Assembly: GCA_001314545.1 (NCBI GenBank)
Contig: LIHN01000019.1
Location: forward strand, 1 to 64,000
DNA length: 64,000 nt
Origin: Bacteroidetes bacterium HLUCCA01
Lineage (GTDB): Bacteria > Bacteroidota > Rhodothermia > Balneolales > HLUCCA01
Direction: 5' to 3'
The notes under the pieces are model-generated. The model was not told where the DNA came from, searched no databases, and saw nothing but the letters and a program-made list of their open reading frames with translations. The stretch's first letter is position 1. Every line of letters begins with the position of its first letter. The translations under genes were made by a program, and so were the position numbers. This document shows positions 34,934-43,279 of this stretch, piece after piece.

Positions 34934-36291
34934 TATCTTTCGTAACGAAGAATGAATACCGGGAGGGAGCCCCCTCCGGCCGTTACATTGGCCAGATTAC
35001 TGGTTGACGTTCGCACCAGGCACCCTCCCATTAGGGGGCCGTTAATATACGGATCAAGATCGATAACTGTGGGTACGCTTTGCCATCCGCCGGGAGTTTT
35101 CATCAGGAAAGGTTCCTTAGCTATATCCACAACCTCCTGCACCACAAATCCAAACGCTATTCCGGTTTGGATGGCCTTACTCCATTGTGCTTCGGTAGCT
35201 TCAAAGCCCAGCACAACCCCCTTGCCACCGTACTCGTCGTTGGGCTTAATCACGAAATGGGCCCGGTTTCGGCCTACCATTTCCAGAAGGTCCACCATCC
35301 GGCCCCTGTACATGGTCTTGGTATCACGAAGTTTGCGGGTCCAGGGAATGTGATTGCGGATAGCCTGTAATTCAATCTGATTAAGCACATTCGTGTATTT
35401 GGGATCGGTCAGAAATGAAAACAGCGATTTCTTATGTACCAGTTTGGAGCGAAAGGAGTTCAGGTAGCAGGTTTTCTGTTGACGGTACCCTTCTTCATAG
35501 GCCTGACACTCCCCGCGGATTTCCAGAAACTCATTGGTAAGAAGTCTGCGGTACACAATGTCAATCTTTTCCCCGTTGGCATACACCCAACCGTCACGGA
35601 CCTCCAGCTCACGTGGATCCGCAACATGGCATGCATGTCCCCTGCGATGCAGATAGTCCTGAACAATGTGGAACTCATGTATGGTGGGGATGTCCTGGAA
35701 ATCGACAATGCAGAAAGTTGGTTTCTCCTCCCGACCGTCAAATTCTTCATAGTATGTGCGAAGCAGCCCATCAATAAGATGGTCAAGCGGTGAGGCAAAC
35801 CGAACCGGGTGTCTTTTAATAAACTCCCGGAAAACCGGCAGTTCACGGTAAACTTGTGCAAGTTTATGCAGGTATCCTACGCCCGCAGGGCTTTCGGCAT
35901 TCAGCTCCACAAACCGAAATGAGTCGTGCGTCAGAAACGCATCCAATCGGGCCGTGGCTGATAAACGGATTACATTGGTTGGAATGGCGGCCAATTCAAT
36001 TTCTTCGGGCGTCAGACCAAGCTCTTCTACCGCTTCCTTACTGTTGAAATGTGCCGCTGCAATTTTCAAAATAGCCTGTCTGAGCACGTAAACTGCATCC
36101 TGAACCTGCAGATAACTGCTTTCCGTGAGAAAAGCCGGACGCAGACTGTAGGTTAACGGCCGATCGCCAAAAAGCAGTTTCCGGTCTTTTTGAGTCTGCA
36201 CAAAAGCCTCGAGCATCTCCTCGCTGGCATTCAAATTGGAAGCCAGCAGGTGATGATAGTGATCAATGATATGCTGAATACTACCCTGCAT
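34933..36291 (-). CDS. Circularly permuted ATP-grasp-like enzyme
   Basis: The 452-residue protein has an N-terminal region (SYLQVQDAVYVLRQAI, RFVELNAESPAG) and an ATP-grasp core in which the phosphate-binding loop HFVIKPNDEYGGKGVVLGF comes late (about 340-360). This order is that of circularly permuted ATP-grasp proteins related to glutathionylspermidine synthase. Such enzymes join a carboxylate to an amine via an acyl-phosphate. The flanking amidotransferase suggests ammonia as nucleophile. The C-terminal SNLANVTAGGGSLPVF segment may close the active site. It follows the other ATP-grasp gene after five bases. Confidence 0.85.
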   Translation of the reverse strand: MQGSIQHIIDHYHHLLASNLNASEEMLEAFVQTQKDRKLLFGDRPLTYSLRPAFLTESSYLQVQDAVYVLRQAILKIAAAHFNSKEAVEELGLTPEEIELAAIPTNVIRLSATARLDAFLTHDSFRFVELNAESPAGVGYLHKLAQVYRELPVFREFIKRHPVRFASPLDHLIDGLLRTYYEEFDGREEKPTFCIVDFQDIPTIHEFHIVQDYLHRRGHACHVADPRELEVRDGWVYANGEKIDIVYRRLLTNEFLEIRGECQAYEEGYRQQKTCYLNSFRSKLVHKKSLFSFLTDPKYTNVLNQIELQAIRNHIPWTRKLRDTKTMYRGRMVDLLEMVGRNRAHFVIKPNDEYGGKGVVLGFEATEAQWSKAIQTGIAFGFVVQEVVDIAKEPFLMKTPGGWQSVPTVIDLDPYINGPLMGGCLVRTSTSNLANVTAGGGSLPVFILRYER

Positions 36292-36296
36292 CAGGA

Positions 36297-37235
36297 TTAT
36301 TTATGCAGTTGGTCGTTAATGTCAAAATTGGGATATGAACTCCGTTTTTCCAGTGCCTTTTTTACCGCAAATTTTGCAGTGGCAGCCACCACCCAATCGA
36401 AGTTTTCCTGACCTACACTGTTAAAATCGGCATCAGGTGCCGGATTCATAAAATCAATGGCGTAGGGTACCCCATCGCGAACCGCAAATTCTACAGTGTT
36501 CATGTCATACCCCAAAGCATTGCACAAGGCCAGCACATCACGGGTGATTTTTTTCTTGAGTTTCACCGGTACAGCCTGATCACGGACAGAAGCGTAGCGC
36601 AGGTGATGCTCTGCTTTCGGATTGTAGGGCATTACATGCACGTCTTTACGACCAATACAATAACATCGATAATAATCTTCAAAGTCGATGTCTTCCTGCA
36701 GCATCATGCAATCGGTACCGCTCTCATCGTAGGCTTTGAAAAACTCAAGCGGGGAACGCACCTTGGTAACCCCTCGCCATCCGCCGCCGTCATGGGGTTT
36801 GAGGTAGGCCGGAAACCCGATATAATCAAAGGTCCGCTGCCAGTCGATCGGATACTTCAGGTTGCGAAAGGAGTTCGATTTTGTATTGGGCGGATGTTCT
36901 TTTTGGGGCAAAATAGCTGTCTTGGGTACAGCTACACCCGCTTTTTCCGCTATGATATTGTCGATAAACTTGTCATCGGCACTCCACCAGAACGGGTTAT
37001 TGATAATGTACGTACCCTTGATGGAAGCCCATTTCAGAAACGACCGATAGAAAGAAACCTCATGGGAGATACGGTCAATGATGACATCGTAGGCCCGCAA
37101 ATCATCCATGTGGATAGTATCCAGTGCAACGAAGCTGGCCTGAACCTCTTTGGCGGCGTAGTGCGTGTTGATGTGGGCGATGAGCGCCTCGGGGAAGGAC
37201 GACTCCATTCCGCGTAGTATGCCGATTTTTTCCAT
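36297..37235 (-). CDS. ATP-grasp ligase (RimK/D-Ala-D-Ala-ligase-like)
   Basis: The 312-residue protein has a pre-ATP-grasp N-terminal domain (DDLRAYDVIIDRISHEVSFY) and an ATP-binding core with IGFPAYLKPHDGGGWRGV (about 137-155) and a metal-binding end, NTVEFAVRDGVPYAIDFMNP. ATP-grasp ligases of this type make amide or peptide bonds. Two ATP-grasp enzymes of different architecture side by side imply two successive ligations. It lies 13 bases downstream of the esterase gene and five upstream of the permuted ATP-grasp gene, all on the - strand. Substrates unknown. Confidence 0.87.
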   Translation of the reverse strand: MEKIGILRGMESSFPEALIAHINTHYAAKEVQASFVALDTIHMDDLRAYDVIIDRISHEVSFYRSFLKWASIKGTYIINNPFWWSADDKFIDNIIAEKAGVAVPKTAILPQKEHPPNTKSNSFRNLKYPIDWQRTFDYIGFPAYLKPHDGGGWRGVTKVRSPLEFFKAYDESGTDCMMLQEDIDFEDYYRCYCIGRKDVHVMPYNPKAEHHLRYASVRDQAVPVKLKKKITRDVLALCNALGYDMNTVEFAVRDGVPYAIDFMNPAPDADFNSVGQENFDWVVAATAKFAVKKALEKRSSYPNFDINDQLHK

Positions 37236-37248
37236 GAATTACCCCGTG

Positions 37249-37962
37249 TTAAAGTATGTGTTTTTGAATCATGTCCCGCCACCACGGCCAGTCGTGCTTG
37301 GTCTGGTTTCCCCAGATATCCAGCTGATGAGGCACCGATTTACGTTCCAGTTTCCGGGACATATCCACATTGGCATCCAGGCACATATCCCATTCCCCGC
37401 TCACCAGCCTGAGGTCCAGACGGCGTATATCTTCCAGATGCTGATGGTTGTTCAGGTTTGGAACATAATCTACCGGATTATTGAAATACACGTTGTCATC
37501 GTAAAAACCGTCCATGAAACCGCGAATATCAAATTTACCACTCATGGCGATGAGCTTGCCGAAACGCCCCGGATATTTCAGGACGATGTTCAACGCGTGG
37601 TAAGCACCAAAGCTGGCACCCGCACTGACGATAAACTGATTTTCGTTACGGGAGTGGATATAGGGTATCACCTCATCGTTGATATAACTGTCATACTGGC
37701 GATGACGAACGATGCGCACATACGGCGAGGCCTGCGTGTTGTAGAAGCTTTCCTTATCAACCGAGTCCACGCAAAATACCTGATTGTACCCTTCTTCAAT
37801 CTGCCGGCGCAGGGCACTGATCATATGGAAGTCTTCCCACTCATGAAACCGACCCATACTGGATGGAAATACAAGCACTGGAGTGCCGCTGTGTCCGAAG
37901 ACCAGCATTTCCATATCTCTGCCCAGACTGGGACTCCACCATTTCACATATTCCCGATGCAT
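37249..37962 (-). CDS. Esterase, alpha/beta-hydrolase fold
   Basis: A 237-residue cytosolic alpha/beta hydrolase (putative-esterase family). The nucleophile elbow is GASFG with S117; acid candidate in SGEWDMCLD and catalytic His in KHDWPWW near the C-terminus. The N-terminal VKWWSPSLGRDMEMLVFG is typical of this family. It opens the operon with the two ATP-grasp genes and the amidotransferase. It may release or trim the pathway product. A terminator at 38052-38083 separates it from glgC. Confidence 0.87.
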   Translation of the reverse strand: MHREYVKWWSPSLGRDMEMLVFGHSGTPVLVFPSSMGRFHEWEDFHMISALRRQIEEGYNQVFCVDSVDKESFYNTQASPYVRIVRHRQYDSYINDEVIPYIHSRNENQFIVSAGASFGAYHALNIVLKYPGRFGKLIAMSGKFDIRGFMDGFYDDNVYFNNPVDYVPNLNNHQHLEDIRRLDLRLVSGEWDMCLDANVDMSRKLERKSVPHQLDIWGNQTKHDWPWWRDMIQKHIL

Positions 37963-38051
37963 AGCAGTTTGTTACAATATTGTTGATTGGATTTTTCAGG
38001 TCATAACCTACCCGCATAATAAGGCAATTACGGGCTGCCAAACAAATAAAA

Positions 38052-38083
38052 AAAGGATGCATCCCATCGGGAATGCATCCTTT
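38052..38083 (-). terminator. Terminator after glgC
   Basis: AAAGGATGCAT and ATGCATCCTTT form an 11-bp stem, extended by CCC/GGG with one bulge, and on the - strand a T-run follows. It separates the glgA-glgC unit from the esterase operon. Confidence 0.85.
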
Positions 38084-38222
38084 ATATGATATCGAGGAAA
38101 AGAGCATTAACGCTCTGCTATTAAATGAGTTGCATCATCTATTAGCAATCAAGAAGGCTGTTCAAACCTTGCTTTTGCTCAATATAGAAACGTTTGCGTA
38201 TCAGGATGTAACCAAATTGTTA

Positions 38223-39491
38223 TCAGATAACGGTTCCGTCTTTTATTACACTGGACTTGGTAACAATAACGATTCCGTCTACAACGGAGTAGTTGTCATA
38301 ATGACCGTCTTTGAGATGGTCACCGCCGTTGATACGCACATCATTTCCGATACGGGCATTCTTGTCAACGATGGCATTATTAATATAGCAACGCTGACCA
38401 ATACCCACGGGCGGAATTCCGTTTGTAGTTTCCAGTTGTTCCAGCGATGGATAGTAATCATTACCCATTACAATTGCATTGCAAATCGTTGTGCCTCTGC
38501 CGATACGTGACCGAATCCCGATAACGGCCCGTTCAATGCGGCTGGCCTCAATAATCCCCCCCTCGGCTATAATGGTTTTTTCCAGTGTTGTACCCGACAG
38601 CTTTGATGCCGGCAGGAGTCGGGCCCGGGTAAATATCTGCCGTGACTCGTCATACAGGTCGAATTGCGGCAACTCGTTGGTGAGCTCAAGGTTGGCCTCA
38701 AAGAAGGATTTTATGGTACCAATATCGGTCCAGTATCCCTCGTACGTATGGCTGTACACATTATATTCACTCAAGGCTGCCGGAATAATCTCCTTGCCGA
38801 AATCCTTGGCGTCTTCATACTTGTTGAACAGATCAAGTAAGGTTTTGCGACTGAACACATAGATTCCCATGGAGGCCAGATAGACCCGACCCTGATCACG
38901 AAGGTGGTCGGGCACCTCTGAAACCCAGTCAGAGAGTTGATCCAGACCCGGTTTTTCAATGAAGGTAGGAATGGTGCCGTTTGCTTCAGTCTTCATAATA
39001 CCAAAGCCCGTTGCGTCCTCACCATTGACCGGTATTGTGGCAATAGTCAGATCGGCACCGCGCTCAATATGTTTTTCAATAACCGCACGGTAGTTCATCT
39101 GATAAAGCTGGTCGCCACTGAGAATGAGCACATATTCGTAGTCATTGTTTTCCATGTGGTGAATAGATTGGCGCACAGCATCTGCTGTTCCCTGATACCA
39201 CTGCTGTGAGTTGGGAGTCTGCTCGGCAGCAAGAATATCCACAAAACCCTTTCGGTTGAACGAGTCAAAGTGATAGGTATTTTTGATATGGCGGTTCAGT
39301 GAAGCTGAGTTGAACTGTGTCAGCACATAGATCTGCCGCACATCCGAGTGCAGACAGTTGGATATGGGAATGTCAACCAACCGATATTTACCGCCGATGG
39401 GTACCGCCGGTTTGGATCGGCTCTTGGTTAATGGATACAGGCGGGACCCAGCACCTCCGCCCAATATCACTGCAATAGTTTTGTCCATCAT
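38223..39491 (-). CDS. glgC: Glucose-1-phosphate adenylyltransferase
   Basis: GlgC makes ADP-glucose from glucose-1-phosphate and ATP, the first committed step of glycogen synthesis. The 422-residue protein has the nucleotidyltransferase signature GGGAGSRLYPLTKSRSKPAV near the N-terminus, QWYQGTADAVRQS, GIMKTEANG and a C-terminal left-handed beta-helix (IGRGTTICNAIVMGNDYY). The regulatory domain is complete. It follows glgA after a 14-base gap on the same strand, forming a glgA-glgC operon. Two tandem ATGs (39491, 39488) are equally possible starts. Confidence 0.97.
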   Translation of the reverse strand: MMDKTIAVILGGGAGSRLYPLTKSRSKPAVPIGGKYRLVDIPISNCLHSDVRQIYVLTQFNSASLNRHIKNTYHFDSFNRKGFVDILAAEQTPNSQQWYQGTADAVRQSIHHMENNDYEYVLILSGDQLYQMNYRAVIEKHIERGADLTIATIPVNGEDATGFGIMKTEANGTIPTFIEKPGLDQLSDWVSEVPDHLRDQGRVYLASMGIYVFSRKTLLDLFNKYEDAKDFGKEIIPAALSEYNVYSHTYEGYWTDIGTIKSFFEANLELTNELPQFDLYDESRQIFTRARLLPASKLSGTTLEKTIIAEGGIIEASRIERAVIGIRSRIGRGTTICNAIVMGNDYYPSLEQLETTNGIPPVGIGQRCYINNAIVDKNARIGNDVRINGGDHLKDGHYDNYSVVDGIVIVTKSSVIKDGTVI

Positions 39492-39505
39492 GTGATTAGC
39501 TCTCC

Positions 39506-40942
39506 TTATGTATTTAGGCTATGGTATAGTTGATTATATTTATCCGCTGATGCGTACCATGAGAAATCTAAGGCTACAGCACGTTTTTGCAGATTAAGCA
39601 ATTGTTTTTTGTCACTGAATACGGAAACCCCTCTTCTGACCGCTGTCAGCAGATCCTCCACGCTGTAGTGATCGAACCGAATACCGTACCCGTTGTCCAG
39701 GCTCATGTCAATAACGGTATCCTTCAGCCCCCCCACGGCCCGGACAACCGGTATAGTTCCGTAGCGTAAGGCATACATCTGGTTGAGTCCGCAGGGTTCA
39801 ACCCGTGAGGGCATCAGCAGGAAGTCGGCCCCGGCATAAATCTGGTGAGCCAGCTTTTCATTGTACTGCAGGGAAGCATCGAAAAAGCCCAGATGCTCTC
39901 TGCTCATCTCTCTGAAACGGTGCTGCAGTCCGGGATCCCCGGTACCCAGTACCACAAAGTTTGCCTGTCCGCCGGAATTCAGAAACCACGAGATCATTTC
40001 AGGCAGCAAATCTGCCCCTTTTTCACGCACCAGCCTTCCGATAAAAGCGAACGTTGGCAGCTCAGGTTTCAGATTAAAGTAGTTGCACAGAATCTCTTTG
40101 TTCAATGCCTTGCCCTTCTTCAGATCCCTGGCTGAGTAGGTATGCGCAATCAGAGGATCCGTAGCAGGATTCCAGACATCCGTATCAATCCCGTTAATAA
40201 TACCCAGCGATTTCTGGTACTCAGCATTGATAAGTCCCTCCAGTCCGGCGCTGCTGTACTTGAGCTCATCCATGTACGACTGCGAAACCGTTGTGACCGA
40301 CCAGACCGTGCGGATGCCGGCGCTCAGAGCATTCAACCGACCACCCCATTCCATTAGTCCTACCCGGTTTTCGTTGATGTACGGCAGCAGAAAACGCTTG
40401 CCCATGTCATACCAGCCGTGGTATTCACCGTTGTGGATGGTAAGCACGGTAGGGATGGCTCTGAGCTGTTGATAATCCGGACACGAGGTAATCATGAAGG
40501 GTATCAGCGCGGTGTGATGATCATGACAATGTATAATATCCGGTTTTTGGGCAAAGGCACTGATCCAGTTAAGGACAGCCACCTGAAAGGAAGCATAACG
40601 TTCAAATTCATCCCAATAAGGGAAGCCGCTTTCAGGATCTATATAGACGCCAGGACGGTCAAATCTGCCCGGTATATCCACAATGTACAGTGGAAAACCG
40701 AGTGAATTCGATTTTTCCCGTAAAATCTGAAAGGTAAACCAATGTGGACCGATATGGGCTTTGTCTTTATGAACCAGTTCAAATTCATGTTGCTGAATAA
40801 AAGGCACATCGTAGGCCGGCATAACTACCCAGCTGTCTACCCCCTTTTCATTCTGATATTTGGGCAATGCCCCGACCACATCCGCCAGTCCACCGGCTTT
40901 TGCAACCGGATAGCACTCAGCGCTGGTGTGAATTACATGCAT
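39506..40942 (-). CDS. glgA: Glycogen synthase (ADP-glucose type)
   Basis: A 478-residue GT5-family enzyme that adds glucose from ADP-glucose to glycogen. The N-terminus HTSAECYPVAKAGGLADVVG contains the ADP-glucose-binding K-x-G-G-L motif. The C-terminal domain carries FIGRLVREKGADLLPEMI and the catalytic Glu in PSRVEPCGLNQMYALRYG. Length and motifs are complete. It heads the glgA-glgC operon and is divergent from the ABC exporter genes, with 139 bases between. Confidence 0.97.
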   Translation of the reverse strand: MHVIHTSAECYPVAKAGGLADVVGALPKYQNEKGVDSWVVMPAYDVPFIQQHEFELVHKDKAHIGPHWFTFQILREKSNSLGFPLYIVDIPGRFDRPGVYIDPESGFPYWDEFERYASFQVAVLNWISAFAQKPDIIHCHDHHTALIPFMITSCPDYQQLRAIPTVLTIHNGEYHGWYDMGKRFLLPYINENRVGLMEWGGRLNALSAGIRTVWSVTTVSQSYMDELKYSSAGLEGLINAEYQKSLGIINGIDTDVWNPATDPLIAHTYSARDLKKGKALNKEILCNYFNLKPELPTFAFIGRLVREKGADLLPEMISWFLNSGGQANFVVLGTGDPGLQHRFREMSREHLGFFDASLQYNEKLAHQIYAGADFLLMPSRVEPCGLNQMYALRYGTIPVVRAVGGLKDTVIDMSLDNGYGIRFDHYSVEDLLTAVRRGVSVFSDKKQLLNLQKRAVALDFSWYASADKYNQLYHSLNT

Positions 40943-41081
40943 ATAGGCTATAAAAAAACGTTGAAATCAGTATTCTTTGGAAAGTAGGCAGTTTGGCGCA
41001 AAGGGACAAAATTATCACGGCACTTGTCAACAAGTTTGAAAATTTTTCGTACCATGGCGCAAACACTTAAAAAAAGAAGCT

Positions 41082-41984
41082 ATGCCAGTTATTCAGGTAC
41101 AAAACGTCAGTAAAACCTTCGAAAAGACACGAGCCGTACACAACGTGTCTTTTGAAATTCCCACCGGATGCATCTACGGCATTCTTGGACCGAACGGGGC
41201 CGGAAAAACTACGACCATCCGGATGATCAATTCAATTATGATGCCCGATTCCGGCCAGATTCTGATTCAGGGTCGGGTAGCTAGCCCGGAAACCCAGCGG
41301 GTGATTGGATACATGCCCGAAGAGCGAGGGCTGTATAAAAAGATGAAAGTAGGCGAACAGCTCATGTACCTGGCCCGGCTGAAAGGACTTTCACGACAGG
41401 ACGCCAGAACATCCATCAAACAATGGCTGGACAGATTCGAAGCCTCAGACTGGATTGGCAAAGAGATTGGCGAACTTTCCAAGGGCATGCAACAGAAAGT
41501 GCAGTTCATCGCAACAGTTGCCCACGACCCCGAAATTTACATCTTCGATGAACCTTTCAGTGGTCTGGATCCAATCAACAGCGAACTGCTTCGAAACGTA
41601 ATCCTGGAACTGAAATCCGCTGGTAAAACAATTTTGTTTTCTACCCATAGGATGGAACAGGTAGAACAGATGTGCGACTATATCTGCCTGTACAGGAAAG
41701 GTGAGAACGTGCTCAACGGCAACCTCACTGAAATCCGCAAATCATTCGGTCAGAACACGATTATCCTTGAATTTGACGGTGATCACCGCTTTTTAGATTC
41801 ACTGAACGGCGTGCGTTTCAACAATCGCTCCAATCGCTCTGTGGAAATTATCCCCGATTCGGGAACTGATCCTCAGGAAATCCTTCAAACAGCTATCCGG
41901 CATGTTACGGTTAACCGTTTTGAGCGAGTGTACCCATCGCTGCAGGAAATTTTCATTCAAACCATCAAAAATCAACAGGACTAG
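41082..41984 (+). CDS. ABC transporter ATP-binding protein (NatA-like)
   Basis: A 300-residue ABC-2-type ATPase. Walker A GPNGAGKTT (about 38-46), Q-loop region (GYMPEERGLYKKM), signature LSKGMQQK, Walker B IYIFDEPFSGLDP, and H-switch STHR. The DUF4162-like C-terminal extension is typical of NatA/YhaQ-type exporters. The permease gene follows after three bases, so together they form one exporter. Possible substrates include Na+ and organic compounds. No substrate can be named from sequence. Confidence 0.93.
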   Translation: MPVIQVQNVSKTFEKTRAVHNVSFEIPTGCIYGILGPNGAGKTTTIRMINSIMMPDSGQILIQGRVASPETQRVIGYMPEERGLYKKMKVGEQLMYLARLKGLSRQDARTSIKQWLDRFEASDWIGKEIGELSKGMQQKVQFIATVAHDPEIYIFDEPFSGLDPINSELLRNVILELKSAGKTILFSTHRMEQVEQMCDYICLYRKGENVLNGNLTEIRKSFGQNTIILEFDGDHRFLDSLNGVRFNNRSNRSVEIIPDSGTDPQEILQTAIRHVTVNRFERVYPSLQEIFIQTIKNQQD

Positions 41985-41987
41985 ACG

Positions 41988-43277
41988 ATGAACACCGAAA
42001 AGTTTCTACTGATATTCAAACGAGAGTATCTGACCCGCGTGAGAACCAAGGCGTTCATCGTTTCTACGATTCTGGCTCCGCTGGGTTTACTGATACTGAT
42101 TATCATCCCTATAATTCTGAGTTCCTTTGAGACGGAACAGACTCAGAAAATTGGCATTGTTGACCAGACCGGCTCGGTTTATCAACGCCTGAGTGAACTC
42201 AATCCGGACCGCTACACTGAGCCTGACGCCATGCCTGTTGACTCCCTGCGTTCCCTGGTTATAACCGGGGTACTGGATGGATTTATCATCTTGTCGCAGG
42301 CACATATTGACGGAGAGCAAAATCCGGAACTTTTTTATACCGGTACCGGCGGCCTCAGTCTTGTGAGTGAAATTCGAAGTGATCTCAGAACAGTGCTGCG
42401 GGATGAACGACTCGACCGTGCAGCTGTTGGTGAAACCGTCAGAGCTATACTCTCCATGCAAACCAACTTGCAAACCAGGGTTCTCACAGAGACCGGTGAA
42501 GAAGAGAGTGACACACTCAGCCTGTTTTTTGTTGGCTATATCATGTTCTTTATCATCTATGCAGCCATGTTCGGCTACGGTGCGGTCATCATGCGAAGCG
42601 TAATTGAGGAGAAGTCGAACCGGATTATTGAAGTAATCACATCCTCGGTAAAACCTTTTGAGCTTTTAATGGGCAAGGTGATGGGAGTTGGTGCCCTTGG
42701 GCTTACCCAATTTGCTATCTGGAGCGTGACCGGCGCGGGTATCATGGCTGTTGCCGCACCACTGGCTGCCCTGTTTCTGGGTGGCAATGAAACATCTGCC
42801 CCGGACGCCCGGCAGGCTGCAGCTCAGGCCGACCTCCCCTTTTCCATCCCAACGATTGGTGCTGAGGTTTGGGTGGTATTCGTACTCTTTTTCCTGGCAG
42901 GGTACCTGATATACAGTGCGATGTACGCCGCGGTGGGATCCGCCGTTGATTCGGAAAGCGACGCCAATCAGCTTATGATTCCACTGATGATTCCCATCAT
43001 GCTTCCCTTGCTGTTTATCGGCAACATCGCCTCCGACCCCAACTCAACCTTCTCGGTGATTACCAGTCTGGTACCGTTCTTCTCACCTATGCTCATGCCT
43101 ATGCGGGTCGCTATGACGCCCGTTCCGTTCTGGGAAGTAGCACTGGCGCTGGCACTGTGTATACTTACCTTCGTGGCAATAATCTGGGTAAGCTCCCGGA
43201 TTTATCGTGTAGGTATTCTGATGTACGGGAAGAAGGCTTCATTCGCCGAATTGTTCAAGTGGGTACGTTCAAACTGA
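41988..43277 (+). CDS. ABC-2 type transporter permease (NatB-like)
   Basis: A 429-residue membrane protein with one N-terminal transmembrane helix (TILAPLGLLILIIIPIIL), a large outside domain (about 45-170) and five C-terminal helices (SLFFVGYIMFFIIYAAMF; VWVVFVLFFLAGYLI; LMIPLMIPIMLPLLFIG). This matches ABC2_membrane_3/NatB. It partners with the ATPase encoded three bases upstream. It is convergent with the M1-like gene, whose stop is only two bases away. Confidence 0.92.
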   Translation: MNTEKFLLIFKREYLTRVRTKAFIVSTILAPLGLLILIIIPIILSSFETEQTQKIGIVDQTGSVYQRLSELNPDRYTEPDAMPVDSLRSLVITGVLDGFIILSQAHIDGEQNPELFYTGTGGLSLVSEIRSDLRTVLRDERLDRAAVGETVRAILSMQTNLQTRVLTETGEEESDTLSLFFVGYIMFFIIYAAMFGYGAVIMRSVIEEKSNRIIEVITSSVKPFELLMGKVMGVGALGLTQFAIWSVTGAGIMAVAAPLAALFLGGNETSAPDARQAAAQADLPFSIPTIGAEVWVVFVLFFLAGYLIYSAMYAAVGSAVDSESDANQLMIPLMIPIMLPLLFIGNIASDPNSTFSVITSLVPFFSPMLMPMRVAMTPVPFWEVALALALCILTFVAIIWVSSRIYRVGILMYGKKASFAELFKWVRSN

Positions 43278-43279
43278 AA

